64,000 nucleotides of DNA from Streptosporangium roseum DSM 43021 (GTDB taxonomy: Bacteria; Actinomycetota; Actinomycetes; Streptosporangiales; Streptosporangiaceae). The stretch's first letter is position 1. Every line of letters starts with the position of its first letter. The notes below the pieces were generated by a model. That model saw only the letters and a program-made list of their open reading frames with translations. It made no database searches and was not told where the DNA came from. Location: NCBI RefSeq assembly GCF_000024865.1, contig NC_013595.1, forward strand, positions 6,138,001 through 6,202,000, in the 5' to 3' direction. Of the stretch, positions 42,823 to 51,792 are shown piece after piece. The position numbers and the translations under genes were made by a program.

Positions 42823-44037
42823 TCAGCGGGACGCAGCCGACACGGACGCACCTGGTTGCTGCGCCCGCGGCAGGACGGTGAGACGTCGGGTCGAGACGGC
42901 GACGAGGAGTGCGAGTGCGGCGTAGGCCGCGCCGAGCAGGCTGGCGGCCGACCATCCCGCGGCGCTGTAGGCCCAGGTGGTGGTGATCGCGCCGAGCGCG
43001 GAGCCGAGGGAGTAGAAGGCCATGTAGGCGCCGATGACGCTGCTGCTCCGGTCGGGGCGGGCGGTGGTGAGCAGGTGCTGGCTGCTGACGTGAACGGCTT
43101 GCACGGCGAAGTCCAGGACGATGACGCCGACGATCAACAGCCACAGCGATGACCCCGCCTGAGCGATCAGCAGCCACGAAGCTGTGAGCAGGGCCAGCGA
43201 CCAGCCGGTGACCGAGGGCGCCAGGCCCCGGTCGGCCCATCGGCCGGCCCGGGCCGCGCCCAGCGCACCGATGAGACCGGCGAGTCCGAACAGTCCGATC
43301 TCGGTAGTGCCGAAGTGCCACGGCGCGTCGCCGAGCGGGAGCGCCAGTCCGCTCCACAGCGTGCCGAAGGAGGCGAACAGGAAGAACGCGACCAGTCCGC
43401 GACCGAGGAAGAGCCGGTCACCGGCGACCAGCCGCCCCAGCGATGACAGCAACTGCCCGTACCGGGCTCGGGGGCGGCGGATGTCGGCATCGAGGGTGAA
43501 CCGGGCGGCGAGCGCGAGCATCGCGCAGAGCCCGGCGATTACGAGGTAGACCATGCGCCAGTCGGCCAGCTCGCCCAGTGTGCCCGCGACCACCCGCACT
43601 CCGAGGATCCCGATGACCACGCCCGAGGTGACCGCTCCGATGTTGCGGCCGCGCTCGCCGGCCGGTGAGACGGCGGCGACGTAGGCCACCGTGGTCTGGA
43701 CGACCACGGCGAACAGTCCGGCCAGGGCCAGGCCCGCGATCGCGATGCCACCACCGGGTGCGACGGCGGCCACCCCCGCACCCACCGCTGTGAGCAGCAG
43801 GTGCACCGTGATGAGTCCGCGGCGGTCGAACAGGTCACCGAGCGGGACCAGCAGCACCAGCCCCGCGAGATAGCCGATCTGGCCGGCGGCGACCAGCCAC
43901 CCCAGTGTTCCTTTGCTCAGCCCGAGGTCCTCGCCCGCGGCCTCGAGGACCGGCTGGATGCCGTAGATGGCCGACACCGCCACCGCGCACACCAGCGCGA
44001 GCAAGGCCCGCTGCCTCCCGGTCAATCCTGACGACAT
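42823..44037 (-). CDS. MFS transporter
   Basis: A 404-residue, 12-span transporter. It has the AIYGIQPVLEAAGEDLG opening, motif A LVPLGDLFDRRGLITVH and the second-half AARAGRWADRGLAPS loop, as in YajR/DHA1 efflux proteins. GGAGGG precedes ATG 44037; a TTG four codons earlier overlaps that site. It diverges from an HxlR regulator gene with two identical-type operators between them, so the pump is probably induced through HxlR. Confidence 0.9.
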   Translation of the reverse strand: MSSGLTGRQRALLALVCAVAVSAIYGIQPVLEAAGEDLGLSKGTLGWLVAAGQIGYLAGLVLLVPLGDLFDRRGLITVHLLLTAVGAGVAAVAPGGGIAIAGLALAGLFAVVVQTTVAYVAAVSPAGERGRNIGAVTSGVVIGILGVRVVAGTLGELADWRMVYLVIAGLCAMLALAARFTLDADIRRPRARYGQLLSSLGRLVAGDRLFLGRGLVAFFLFASFGTLWSGLALPLGDAPWHFGTTEIGLFGLAGLIGALGAARAGRWADRGLAPSVTGWSLALLTASWLLIAQAGSSLWLLIVGVIVLDFAVQAVHVSSQHLLTTARPDRSSSVIGAYMAFYSLGSALGAITTTWAYSAAGWSAASLLGAAYAALALLVAVSTRRLTVLPRAQQPGASVSAASR

Positions 44038-44053
44038 ACCACCCTCCAATAAG

Positions 44054-44109
44054 TTTCAAAATGCAACTCATTTGAGGTTAGGGCATAATGGTTTCAGATT
44101 GCAACTCAT
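44054..44109. promoter_or_regulatory. Direct-repeat operators of the HxlR/MFS pair
   Basis: TTTCAAAATGCAACTCAT (44054-44071) and TTTCAGATTGCAACTCAT (44092-44109) agree at 16 of 18 positions and are 38 bp apart. Each contains a GTTTCA/TGCAAC dyad. CATAAT (44084-44089) between them is a good -10. One site hugs each gene's start. Confidence 0.65.
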
Positions 44110-44122
44110 CACGGAGGGGCCA

Positions 44123-44575
44123 GTGGATGTCACACTCGCTGCAGGAAGCGCTTGGACCGACCCGGCCTGCCCGGTCGCACGGACCGTCGACCTGATAGGC
44201 GACCGGTGGAGCCTGCTGATCATCCGCGACGCGATGGACGGGGCGACGACCTTCACCGAGTTCCATCAGCGGCTGGGGATCGCCCGCAACATCCTCACCG
44301 ACCGGCTCCGCAAACTCGTCGAGCACGGCATCCTTGACAGGAGCGCCGCCAGCGACGGCAGACGGCACACGTACCGGCTCACCGAAGCCGGGCAGGACCT
44401 CTTCACGGCCGTCGTCGCCCTCCGCCAATGGGGCGAGCGCCACGCCTTCGCCCCGGGCGAGCCGCACTCCGTTCTCGTCGACGGCCAGGGGCGGGAGCTC
44501 CCCGAACTCCACCCGCTCGGCCAGGACGGCACGCCGCTCTCCGCCGAGGCGTCGCACGTCCGGAAAACCGCCTGA
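44123..44575 (+). CDS. HxlR-family transcriptional regulator
   Basis: A 150-residue winged-helix protein: ACPVARTVDLIGDRWSLLIIRD at the N-terminus with the conserved Cys, then FHQRLGIARNILTDRLRKL as recognition helix and a DGRRHTYRLTEAGQDL wing. The C-terminus is longer than in the 23.8-kb HxlR protein. The GTG start at 44123 has GGAGGGG upstream. Divergent from the MFS pump; the repeats between them are its likely binding sites. Confidence 0.88.
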   Translation: MDVTLAAGSAWTDPACPVARTVDLIGDRWSLLIIRDAMDGATTFTEFHQRLGIARNILTDRLRKLVEHGILDRSAASDGRRHTYRLTEAGQDLFTAVVALRQWGERHAFAPGEPHSVLVDGQGRELPELHPLGQDGTPLSAEASHVRKTA

Positions 44576-44736
44576 GCCCAGCCGGAACCCGTCCCACCGG
44601 GCCCAGCGATCGATGCCCCTCTGGACGATCAACTTGCCGGGAACGACTCGGTGCGGGTCCACAGCCGGCCGTGTCATGCGAAATCATCACTCACCAGCCC
44701 CTATGAGCCCCTGACAAAATGCTCGATGGGGACCTC

Positions 44737-45501
44737 TCATGCATCGCGTGCCCGCAGCAGCAGCCCGCCGCACAGGAGCGCCGCGGTGGCCCATGCGGCC
44801 AGTACGCCCAGGCCGGCCCAGGGGCTGAGGGGCAGGCTGGACAGGTGGGTGGTTGCCTGGACGGCGAGCCCGGCGTTCATCGGTGAGATCTGCCACAGGA
44901 GTTCGGCGACGTCCGCGTCGGGGGCCATGAGGATGATTGCCGGGAAGAGGTAAAGCAGACCGAGGACGACACCGATGGCGGTCGCGGAGTCCCGTACGGC
45001 GGTGGCGATGCCCAGGCTGAACAGGGCGATCAGCGCGAGGTAGAGAACCGAGCCGAAGGCGGCGCGCAGCATCGGCCCGCTGGTGAGGGCCAGCGACTCG
45101 GGGGTGAAGCCGTTGTCGAGCAGAATCCGCTGCCCGGCCAGCGCGGATGCGAGCACGGCGACGCTCCCCGCGGCCAGCGTCAGCCCGGTGAGGATGACGG
45201 CCTTGGCGGCCAGAACGCCGATCCGTCCCGGCATCGCCGCCAGGGTGGTGCGGATCATGCCGGTGCTGAACTCGCCGCTGATCGCCGCCACGGCCAGGAT
45301 GGCGACGACCGCCTGGCCTGCTTGGATGCCGAAGAGGCTGATCTTGGCGGGGTCGTAGCCGCAGACCGACAAGGTGCAGGACACGACAGCGGCTGCCGCG
45401 ACGCTCACAGCGACGGTCAGCATGACGAGGGCGAGCAGGAGCCGGCCGGTTCCCGGCAGCGTGCGGAGTTTCGTCCATTCTGCGTACAGGTGCTGTGTCA
45501 C
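44737..45501 (-). CDS. ABC-2 type permease
   Basis: A 254-residue membrane protein with about six spans. It starts VTQHLYAEWTKLRTLPG, with ISGEFSTGMIRTTLAAMPGR as the family core. Start 45501 (GTG) overlaps the stop of the larger permease (GTGA). It forms the exporter with that permease and the ATPase, and resembles the permeases of the 12.8-14.3 kb operon in design. Confidence 0.86.
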   Translation of the reverse strand: MTQHLYAEWTKLRTLPGTGRLLLALVMLTVAVSVAAAAVVSCTLSVCGYDPAKISLFGIQAGQAVVAILAVAAISGEFSTGMIRTTLAAMPGRIGVLAAKAVILTGLTLAAGSVAVLASALAGQRILLDNGFTPESLALTSGPMLRAAFGSVLYLALIALFSLGIATAVRDSATAIGVVLGLLYLFPAIILMAPDADVAELLWQISPMNAGLAVQATTHLSSLPLSPWAGLGVLAAWATAALLCGGLLLRARDA

Positions 45502-47054
45502 GCGTCCCTCCGGCGTAGCTGGACGACGGCCAGGCCGAGGGCGAGCGCGGCGTAGCCGGCCGGCACGGCGAGGCCGGCCCACGGCGCCAGCGGGTAGAAG
45601 CCGGCGATGGGCGCGTAGTGACCGAGCACGTGGGCGTACTCGGGGATGCTCTGCTGGATCGCGAAACCGGCGGCCGGGGTGAGGCGCAGCAGCCATCGCG
45701 CCGCGGTGTCGGGCAGGACGGAGGTGGTCGCGAGGACGTGCGGGACCACGATCAGCACTATGGCGGTGATGACTCCCCCGACGCTGCGCCGGAACAGGGC
45801 GCCGAGGGCGAGGGCGAGCACGGCGGCGACGGCGAGCAGTGCCGCCGTGCCGACGACGACGCGCACCTCGGTCAGCCAGGACACCGGAAGGATGTGGTTG
45901 CCGTTGGCGCGCAGGATCCGGGTACCGAACGTCAGCGTGATCGCGGTGGCGGCGAGTCCGGCGACGAAGGTGACCGTGCCGATCGTGAGGGCCTTGGCCA
46001 CCAGCATCCGGCCGCGGCGCGGGATGGCGATCAGGGTGGTGCGGATGAGCCCGCGCCGGTATTCGGCGGTGACGAACATCACCGCCACCACGATCACCAC
46101 GATCAGCCCGGTCAGCACGCCTGTGAGGGTGCGCTCGATGGTCTGCCCCTCGATGGACGGCGCGATGTCGCCGACTCCGGTGACGCTGAACGTGCCGCCG
46201 GATTCGCCGGCGCGACCCGGGTGATGGGCCGATCCGTCGGGCGCTTTCGTGACGCCTATGTCGTCGTTGCGCCAGGCGCCGCCGGATGTCTCGCCCTCCA
46301 GGCCGACCTGGTCGAAGACGGCGGTGGCCTCGGTGAAGCGCGCCGCCGAAACGGACCCGCCGAGATCTCCCTGCGTCACCGTCAGATCGCCGGGGGAGGC
46401 GGCGAACAGCCCGATCTCGACCGTGGCCGGCAGCCCGGACAGGCGGGCGGTGCCGACCCCGGCCCAGTCCGTGCCGTCGGTGGACTCGTACCCGGTGAGG
46501 GTGTCACCGGAGCGGGTCAGCCGCAGCCAGCGCGGGGAGTCCTCCGACACGCCGCCCGGACGACCCGCCACGTCGTGGGTGAAATTGTGCTGCATCCGCA
46601 CCCCGTGCGCGCCGGTGACCATCAGCGCCGCGTAGGCCGACCCCTGCCTGGTGCTCTGTTTGACCATGACTCCGGCCTTCGCCCACGGCACGAGTCCGGA
46701 GACGACGTTCCGAACGCCGGGGGTGACGTCGGGCTTGCGGATCCGGCCGGTCATGGACGTCGCCCGGGCGGTGATGCTGCCGTTGCCGGCCAGCGTCCGG
46801 TGCACGAAGTAGAACTTGTCTTCCACGGCTTCGCCGCCCGGCCCCACGGGAACCGCGGGACAGACGGCCTCGGTGGGACCGCCGGCGCACGAGGCATGAC
46901 TGCCCGAGGCGGACGACAGGCCGAGCAGCACGATGACCAGCGCTCCCGCGGTCATGGCGATCACCCAGGCGCGTACCGTCCTGAACTTGGTCCACTCCGC
47001 GCGCAGCAGCCGGGCCGGGCCGCCAGGTCCGGAGCGGTTCACGGTGGCGGTCAT
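45498..47054 (-). CDS. ABC-2 type permease with a large inserted lectin-like (DUF1349) ectodomain
   Basis: A 518-residue permease about twice the usual size. The first span is ~31-50 (AMTAGALVIVLLGLSSA). Residues ~55-305 form an extracytoplasmic domain with KAGVMVKQSTRQGSAYAAL, RWLRLTRSGDTLTGYESTDG and VEIGLFAASPG, the signature of DUF1349/laminin-G-like beta-sandwich domains. Five further spans follow, with TAEYRRGLIRTTLIAIPRR as the permease core. The insert probably recognises a ligand outside the membrane. ATGA and GTGA overlaps link it to both neighbours. Confidence 0.85.
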   Translation of the reverse strand: MTATVNRSGPGGPARLLRAEWTKFRTVRAWVIAMTAGALVIVLLGLSSASGSHASCAGGPTEAVCPAVPVGPGGEAVEDKFYFVHRTLAGNGSITARATSMTGRIRKPDVTPGVRNVVSGLVPWAKAGVMVKQSTRQGSAYAALMVTGAHGVRMQHNFTHDVAGRPGGVSEDSPRWLRLTRSGDTLTGYESTDGTDWAGVGTARLSGLPATVEIGLFAASPGDLTVTQGDLGGSVSAARFTEATAVFDQVGLEGETSGGAWRNDDIGVTKAPDGSAHHPGRAGESGGTFSVTGVGDIAPSIEGQTIERTLTGVLTGLIVVIVVAVMFVTAEYRRGLIRTTLIAIPRRGRMLVAKALTIGTVTFVAGLAATAITLTFGTRILRANGNHILPVSWLTEVRVVVGTAALLAVAAVLALALGALFRRSVGGVITAIVLIVVPHVLATTSVLPDTAARWLLRLTPAAGFAIQQSIPEYAHVLGHYAPIAGFYPLAPWAGLAVPAGYAALALGLAVVQLRRRDA

Positions 47055-47968
47055 CGCGTCGCCCCCCGGAATTCGACCGCGTCCCTGGTGAGCTCCAGGT
47101 ACGCCTCCTCCAGCGTCGCGCGGTGGGCGGACACCTCGGAGAACGGCACCGCGCCGGCGTTGAGCAGGGCGACGACATGCTCACCCGGCAGCCCGGAGAC
47201 GATGAGCGTGTCGCGTTCGGTGACGGTCACGATGGCACCGGCGCGGGCCAGCGCCGACATCGCGGGCCCGCGTGCCGTCGTGCGCAGCGTGACGCGGCCG
47301 CTGGAGGTGGCGGCGATCAGGTCGGCCACGCTGGTGTCGGTGATGACCCGGCCGCGGCCGACCACCACGAGATGATCGGCGGCATCTTGCAGCTCGCTCA
47401 TCAGGTGGCTGGAGACCAGCACGGCGCGTCCTTCGGCGGCCAGCGAGCGCAGGAAGCCGCGGATCCACACGATGCCTTCGGGGTCGAGCCCGTTGACCGG
47501 TTCGTCCAGCATGAGCACCGGTGGATCGCCGAGCAGCGCCGCGGCGATCCCGAGCCGCTGGCGCATGCCCAGCGAGAAGCCGCCCGCCTTGCGCCGGGCG
47601 GCCGAGGCCAGCCCGACCTGCTCGAGCACCTCATCCACTCGCCTGACGCCCAATCCCTGGGAGTGGGCCAGCCACAGCAGATGGTTGCGCGCGCTGCGGC
47701 CGGGCTGCAGCGCTGCGGCGTCCAGGAGCGCGCCGATGTGGCGCAGGGGGGTGCGCAGACTCGGGTACGGCCGGCCGCCGACCAGCGCGTGCCCCTCCTC
47801 GGCGGCGTCCAAGCCGAGGATCACCCGCATGGTGGTGGACTTTCCCGCGCCGTTGGGCCCGACGAACCCGGTGACCCGCCCCGGCTGGACGGTGAAGGAC
47901 ATGCCGTCCAGCGCCAGGGTCCGGCCGAACCGCTTGCGCAGCCCGGACACTTCGATGGTTGCTTGCAT
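47051..47968 (-). CDS. ABC transporter ATP-binding protein
   Basis: A 305-residue ATPase with Walker A GPNGAGKST, signature FSLGMRQRLG, Walker B VLMLDEP and H-loop SSH. It is a close paralogue of the 14.3-15.3 kb ATPase (shared FSLGMRQRLGIAAALLGDP and DEPVNGLDPEG). It begins the ATPase-permease-permease operon and diverges from an OmpR-type two-component system 109 bp away. Confidence 0.9.
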   Translation of the reverse strand: MQATIEVSGLRKRFGRTLALDGMSFTVQPGRVTGFVGPNGAGKSTTMRVILGLDAAEEGHALVGGRPYPSLRTPLRHIGALLDAAALQPGRSARNHLLWLAHSQGLGVRRVDEVLEQVGLASAARRKAGGFSLGMRQRLGIAAALLGDPPVLMLDEPVNGLDPEGIVWIRGFLRSLAAEGRAVLVSSHLMSELQDAADHLVVVGRGRVITDTSVADLIAATSSGRVTLRTTARGPAMSALARAGAIVTVTERDTLIVSGLPGEHVVALLNAGAVPFSEVSAHRATLEEAYLELTRDAVEFRGATR

Positions 47969-48077
47969 GCGTTCCGTTGTACGGAAAAGGCCCTGACACG
48001 GGCCGAACGGAGGCTGTCATATCGCTGTTAGGTCCGGCACGGCATCCTGGAGACCTGCATGGAACCGGAAAGGACCA

Positions 48078-49268
48078 ATGAGGATGCCGCGACGCCCAGC
48101 GCTACCGACCCGTACCGTACGGTGGCGTTTCACCGTCATGTACGGAGGCGCGTTCCTCGTGTCCGCCGTCGGGCTGCTGGTCATCACCAACCTCATCGGC
48201 CTGAGCGGGACGCGGGTCAGCGAGACCGCGCCCCTCGGCGACCCGCCGGGCCAGCCCACCCTCGCGGCCGCCCAGGACCTCATCGGCCGGCTCCAGGCCC
48301 AGCTGTCGGAGACGCAGACGGCCCAATCGCGCCGGCTTCTCATCGGCTCGGCGGTCGCGCTCGCCGTCATGGCCGTGCTCTCGGTCGTGCTGGGCCGCAT
48401 CGTCGCGGGCCGGGTGCTGCGCCCATTGCGGACGATCACCGCGGCCACGCGGCGGATCTCCGCCGACAACCTGCACCAGCGGCTGGCCGTGCCGGGGCCC
48501 GCCGACGAGGTGAAGGACCTCGCCGACACCATCGACGGGCTGCTGGAACGGTTGGAGGGCTCCTTCGCCGCGCAGCGCCGGTTCGTCGCCAACGCCTCCC
48601 ACGAGCTGCGCACCCCGCTGGCGACCATGCGGGCATCGCTGGACGTGGCCATCGCCAAGCCGGAGCCCGTACCGGCTCAGACGATCGCTCTCGCCGACCG
48701 GATCCGCACCGAACTGGACCAGGTCGACCGGCTCCTGGAAGGCTTCCTCATGCTCGCCCGCACCCAGCACGGCGCCCTGTCCGACCGCGCGACGATCTCG
48801 CTCGGCCGCGTGGTGTCCGCCGCCCTGGACGCCCGTGCCGCCGACATCACGGACAGGAGCCTGACCGTCCACCACGGCGACGTCCACGACAGCGCCTGGA
48901 CGCGGGGAAGCCGGACGCTCCTGTCCCGTATGGTCGACAACGTGATCGACAACGCGGTCGCCCACAACCACGACGGCGGCTGGATCCGGGTCGCCGCCAC
49001 GGCCGACGGCGCGACGGCGCGGCTCATCGTGGAGACGGGCGGGCGAGTTCTCGACCAGGAGCAGCTCGCGCGGCTGGCCCAGCCGTTCCAGCGGCTCGGC
49101 GCGGACCGGACCGGCTCCGGCAACGGCTCCGGGCTCGGACTGTCGATCGTCGCCGCCGTCGCCACAGCCCACGGTGGCAGCCTGGACCTGCGTGCCCGGC
49201 CCGAGGGCGGCCTCCAGGTCGCCATCTCCCTGCCCCTGGCGGCCGTGCGGGCAGGTGTCCCGGCGTGA
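48078..49268 (+). CDS. Sensor histidine kinase (HisKA/HAMP type)
   Basis: A 396-residue kinase. It has two spans (~20-40 and 88-108) around a short extracytoplasmic loop, a HAMP linker, the H box ASHELRTPLA, N box DNVIDNAVAHN and G2 box GSGNGSGLGLSIV. The G1 box is unusual (VETGGRVLDQ instead of DxGxGI), so ATP binding may be altered. AAAGGA lies before the ATG. It probably senses envelope stress or a peptide and controls the divergent ABC operon. Confidence 0.9.
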   Translation: MRMPRRPALPTRTVRWRFTVMYGGAFLVSAVGLLVITNLIGLSGTRVSETAPLGDPPGQPTLAAAQDLIGRLQAQLSETQTAQSRRLLIGSAVALAVMAVLSVVLGRIVAGRVLRPLRTITAATRRISADNLHQRLAVPGPADEVKDLADTIDGLLERLEGSFAAQRRFVANASHELRTPLATMRASLDVAIAKPEPVPAQTIALADRIRTELDQVDRLLEGFLMLARTQHGALSDRATISLGRVVSAALDARAADITDRSLTVHHGDVHDSAWTRGSRTLLSRMVDNVIDNAVAHNHDGGWIRVAATADGATARLIVETGGRVLDQEQLARLAQPFQRLGADRTGSGNGSGLGLSIVAAVATAHGGSLDLRARPEGGLQVAISLPLAAVRAGVPA

Positions 49269-49945
49269 GGGTGCTGGTGGTCGAGGACGCGCGCTCCCTG
49301 GCGGCCGTCCTGGCCGAGGGTCTACGCGACCAGGGCATGGCCGTGGACGTGGCGCATGACGGCCTGGAGGCTGCGGCCAAACTCGACCTCAACGCCTACG
49401 ACGTGGTCGTCCTTGATCGCGACCTGCCGGGGATCCACGGCGACACCCTCTGCCAGATGATCACCGAACGCGACGACCGCGCCATGGTCTTGATGCTGAC
49501 CGCGGCCGGCTCGCCCGGCGACCGGGTCAGCGGCCTGACCCTGGGGGCCGACGACTACCTCGCCAAGCCCTTCCACTTCCCCGAACTGGTCGTACGCATC
49601 CGCTCCCTGACCCGCCGCCAACCCTTCGCCCGCGCCCGCACCCTGCGCGCCGCGGGCATCGAGCTCGACCCCCTGCGCCGTACAGCCACCCGCGACGGCC
49701 GTCGACTCGACCTGTCGGTCAAGGAATTCGCCCTCCTCGAAGCCCTCCTGCGCGCCACCCCCGCCTTCCTCAGCACCGAGGACCTGCTCGAACAAGTTTG
49801 GGACGAACACGCCGACCCGTTCACCAACACCGTCACCGTCACCATCGGCCGCCTGCGCCGCAAACTCGGCAACCCTCCGATCATCACCACCACACCCGGC
49901 ATCGGCTACCGCATCACCGACGGCTTCCACGGAATCGCGCTGTAG
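49265..49945 (+). CDS. OmpR/PhoB-family response regulator
   Basis: A 226-residue regulator. Receiver: VRVLVVEDARSL, phospho-Asp in VVLDRDLPGIHGD, LTAAG, and Lys in DDYLAKPFHFPELVVRI. The C-terminal winged helix ends VTVTIGRLRRKLG and TTPGIGYRI. GTG 49265 overlaps the kinase TGA (GTGA). It is the natural partner of the kinase. Confidence 0.92.
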   Translation: MRVLVVEDARSLAAVLAEGLRDQGMAVDVAHDGLEAAAKLDLNAYDVVVLDRDLPGIHGDTLCQMITERDDRAMVLMLTAAGSPGDRVSGLTLGADDYLAKPFHFPELVVRIRSLTRRQPFARARTLRAAGIELDPLRRTATRDGRRLDLSVKEFALLEALLRATPAFLSTEDLLEQVWDEHADPFTNTVTVTIGRLRRKLGNPPIITTTPGIGYRITDGFHGIAL

Positions 49946-50234
<289 letters not shown>

Positions 50235-50912
50235 TCACCGTCCGGTCGGCGGTGTGGTGGCGAGCCGGGCGGTCGTCGCGGTGAGCCACACCAGGCCCAG
50301 CGCCGCTCCTGCGGAGAAGGCCAGGACGCTTGCGGCGGAGCCGGCGAAACCGGCCAGGACGGCCACCGGGACGATGCGGGAGGCCACCGCCCAGCCGCGC
50401 CGGCCCTGGGCGGAGAAGCGCCGGGCCAGCACGACGAACGCCGCGCACAGCGCCAGGTAGCCGATCATGCCGCCGAACATGTGGACGGCGCCGTTCGTGC
50501 TGATCGAGCCGGTCGGTCCTTCGGGGGTGCCGATGGGGAAGCCGGCACCGGGGTCGGCGGCGAACACCGCGCTGACCAGGAACGAGGCGCCGAACACGGC
50601 GACCAGCCGGGGAGCCCAGGTGCCGCCCGGCCCACCGTGCAGCGCCCGCCGCGTCCCGATCGCTCCGGCGATGAGCAGCGCTCCGGTGATCACGAAGTTG
50701 GTCACCTGGATCCAGCCCAGGTCGCCGAGGCTGAGCTGGCTGATGGCGTTGCGGGTGAAGTCGAAGCCCTCGCGGGTCAGGCCCTGGATCACGCCCACCG
50801 CCAGGAACAGCGGGCCCGCGGCGATACCGCAGCCCAGCAGGAGCCGGGCCGCCGGACGGGTTGTGGTGGCGGTAGTGATCGGGGCGGTCGAGGGGTTGAT
50901 GGTGTGCGTCAT
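50235..50912 (-). CDS. DUF998 membrane protein
   Basis: A 225-residue protein with six predicted spans. The FDFTRNAISQLSLGDLGWIQ segment, FGASFLVSAVFAADP and NGAVHMFGGMIGYLALCAAF are characteristic of DUF998. The family's role is unknown. It starts with a Thr-rich N-terminal tail. The decayed DHFR gene lies just upstream on the same strand, a common actinomycete neighbour, which suggests they were once co-transcribed. Confidence 0.85.
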   Translation of the reverse strand: MTHTINPSTAPITTATTTRPAARLLLGCGIAAGPLFLAVGVIQGLTREGFDFTRNAISQLSLGDLGWIQVTNFVITGALLIAGAIGTRRALHGGPGGTWAPRLVAVFGASFLVSAVFAADPGAGFPIGTPEGPTGSISTNGAVHMFGGMIGYLALCAAFVVLARRFSAQGRRGWAVASRIVPVAVLAGFAGSAASVLAFSAGAALGLVWLTATTARLATTPPTGR

Positions 50913-50961
50913 GGGGTCCTCGTTCTGGGTCGGTGGATCGCGGGCGGGGCGGTGGTCCGCC

Positions 50962-51308
50962 TCAGGCCGGCCGGCAGGTCAGGTCCGTCACGCCGGTGGT
51001 GAGGGTGGCCGACCGGGTGAGCTTGAGGGGCACTACTCCGGCGCCTTCGGGGAAGAGCCGCCGGCCGGTGCCCGGCACGATGGGCTGCATCAGCAGCCGC
51101 AGGCGGTCGATGAGCCCGGCCTCCGGCAGCGCCCGGGGCAGGCTGATGCTGCCCGGCAGGTTGGTGCACTTGCCCGGCTGCTGCTTGAGCTTGGCCAGGG
51201 CGGCGACGACGTCGCCGTCGATCGGGGCGAGTTCCGCCAGTCCGCCTTGGCCAGGGTGGTGGAGGCGATCGGAAGCTCCTTGCCAAGTGGGGTCGCGGTC
51301 TCCCTCAC
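50962..51308 (-). pseudogene. Dihydrofolate-reductase-like (RibD C-terminal) gene remnant
   Basis: The C-terminal half of a DHFR-family protein survives: DGDVVAALAKLKQQPGK, PRALPEAGLIDRLRLL, PIVPGTGRRLF. The preceding piece, KELPIASTTLAKADWRNS, lies in another frame, so a frameshift has occurred at ~51230. The catalytic N-terminal half is missing and replaced by unrelated sequence. It is not functional as it stands. Confidence 0.7.
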
Positions 51309-51422
51309 CCGCGAGGCTCCTGCCGGTCACCAGGTGAGGTGTGATCCACGATCCACCCCGGGACCAGGACGGATCAACGCAAGATGTCGCCACGATCGTT
51401 TAGTCAGACTCAAAGGTGGAGC

Positions 51423-51560
51423 ATGGTGCCGGAACGGCATGAGATCCGGGTGTTCCTGACGCTCGCCGGGGAGCCGCGCTTCGGGCGCGCCGGGGAGCGG
51501 CTGCGGGTCACCACCGGCAGCGCGAGCCGGACGGCCAAGAAAACGGATCAGCACTCACGA
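51423..51560 (+). pseudogene. LysR-family regulator remnant (DNA-binding part only)
   Basis: MVPERHEIRVFLTLAGEPRF, GRAGERLRVTTGSASRT correspond to the first helix-turn-helix of LysR proteins, such as those with LHFGRTAERL. After about 45 residues the similarity stops and the frame continues into unrelated sequence. It is divergent from the decayed DHFR gene. LysR/DHFR divergent pairs are frequent in streptomycetes, so both are probably parts of one lost locus. Confidence 0.55.
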
Positions 51561-51792
51561 CCACCGTGCGGAGCCGGGCACGACATCCCGTCGGAAATCA
51601 CCCCTCCCGGCCAGGGGCACGGTCCGACCCCAGGGCTCGACAGCCCGGAGGCAGTCAGCGCCCACCTGGCGTCGGCTTACCGAATCGAGCCGGCCTGACC
51701 AGGCAGAACGCTCTCGATCCACCCCCATCGGAGGCAGCTTCATGGGATTTTCCACGATTGCTACCGAGGCCCCCACGGGCCCGCCCTGCCCG

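Noticed and set aside
51742..51790. GGAGG followed by ATG (MGFSTIATEA) between the LysR remnant and anmK
   Set aside because: A good start signal, but the frame at once becomes antisense to anmK; at most the relic of a lost gene.
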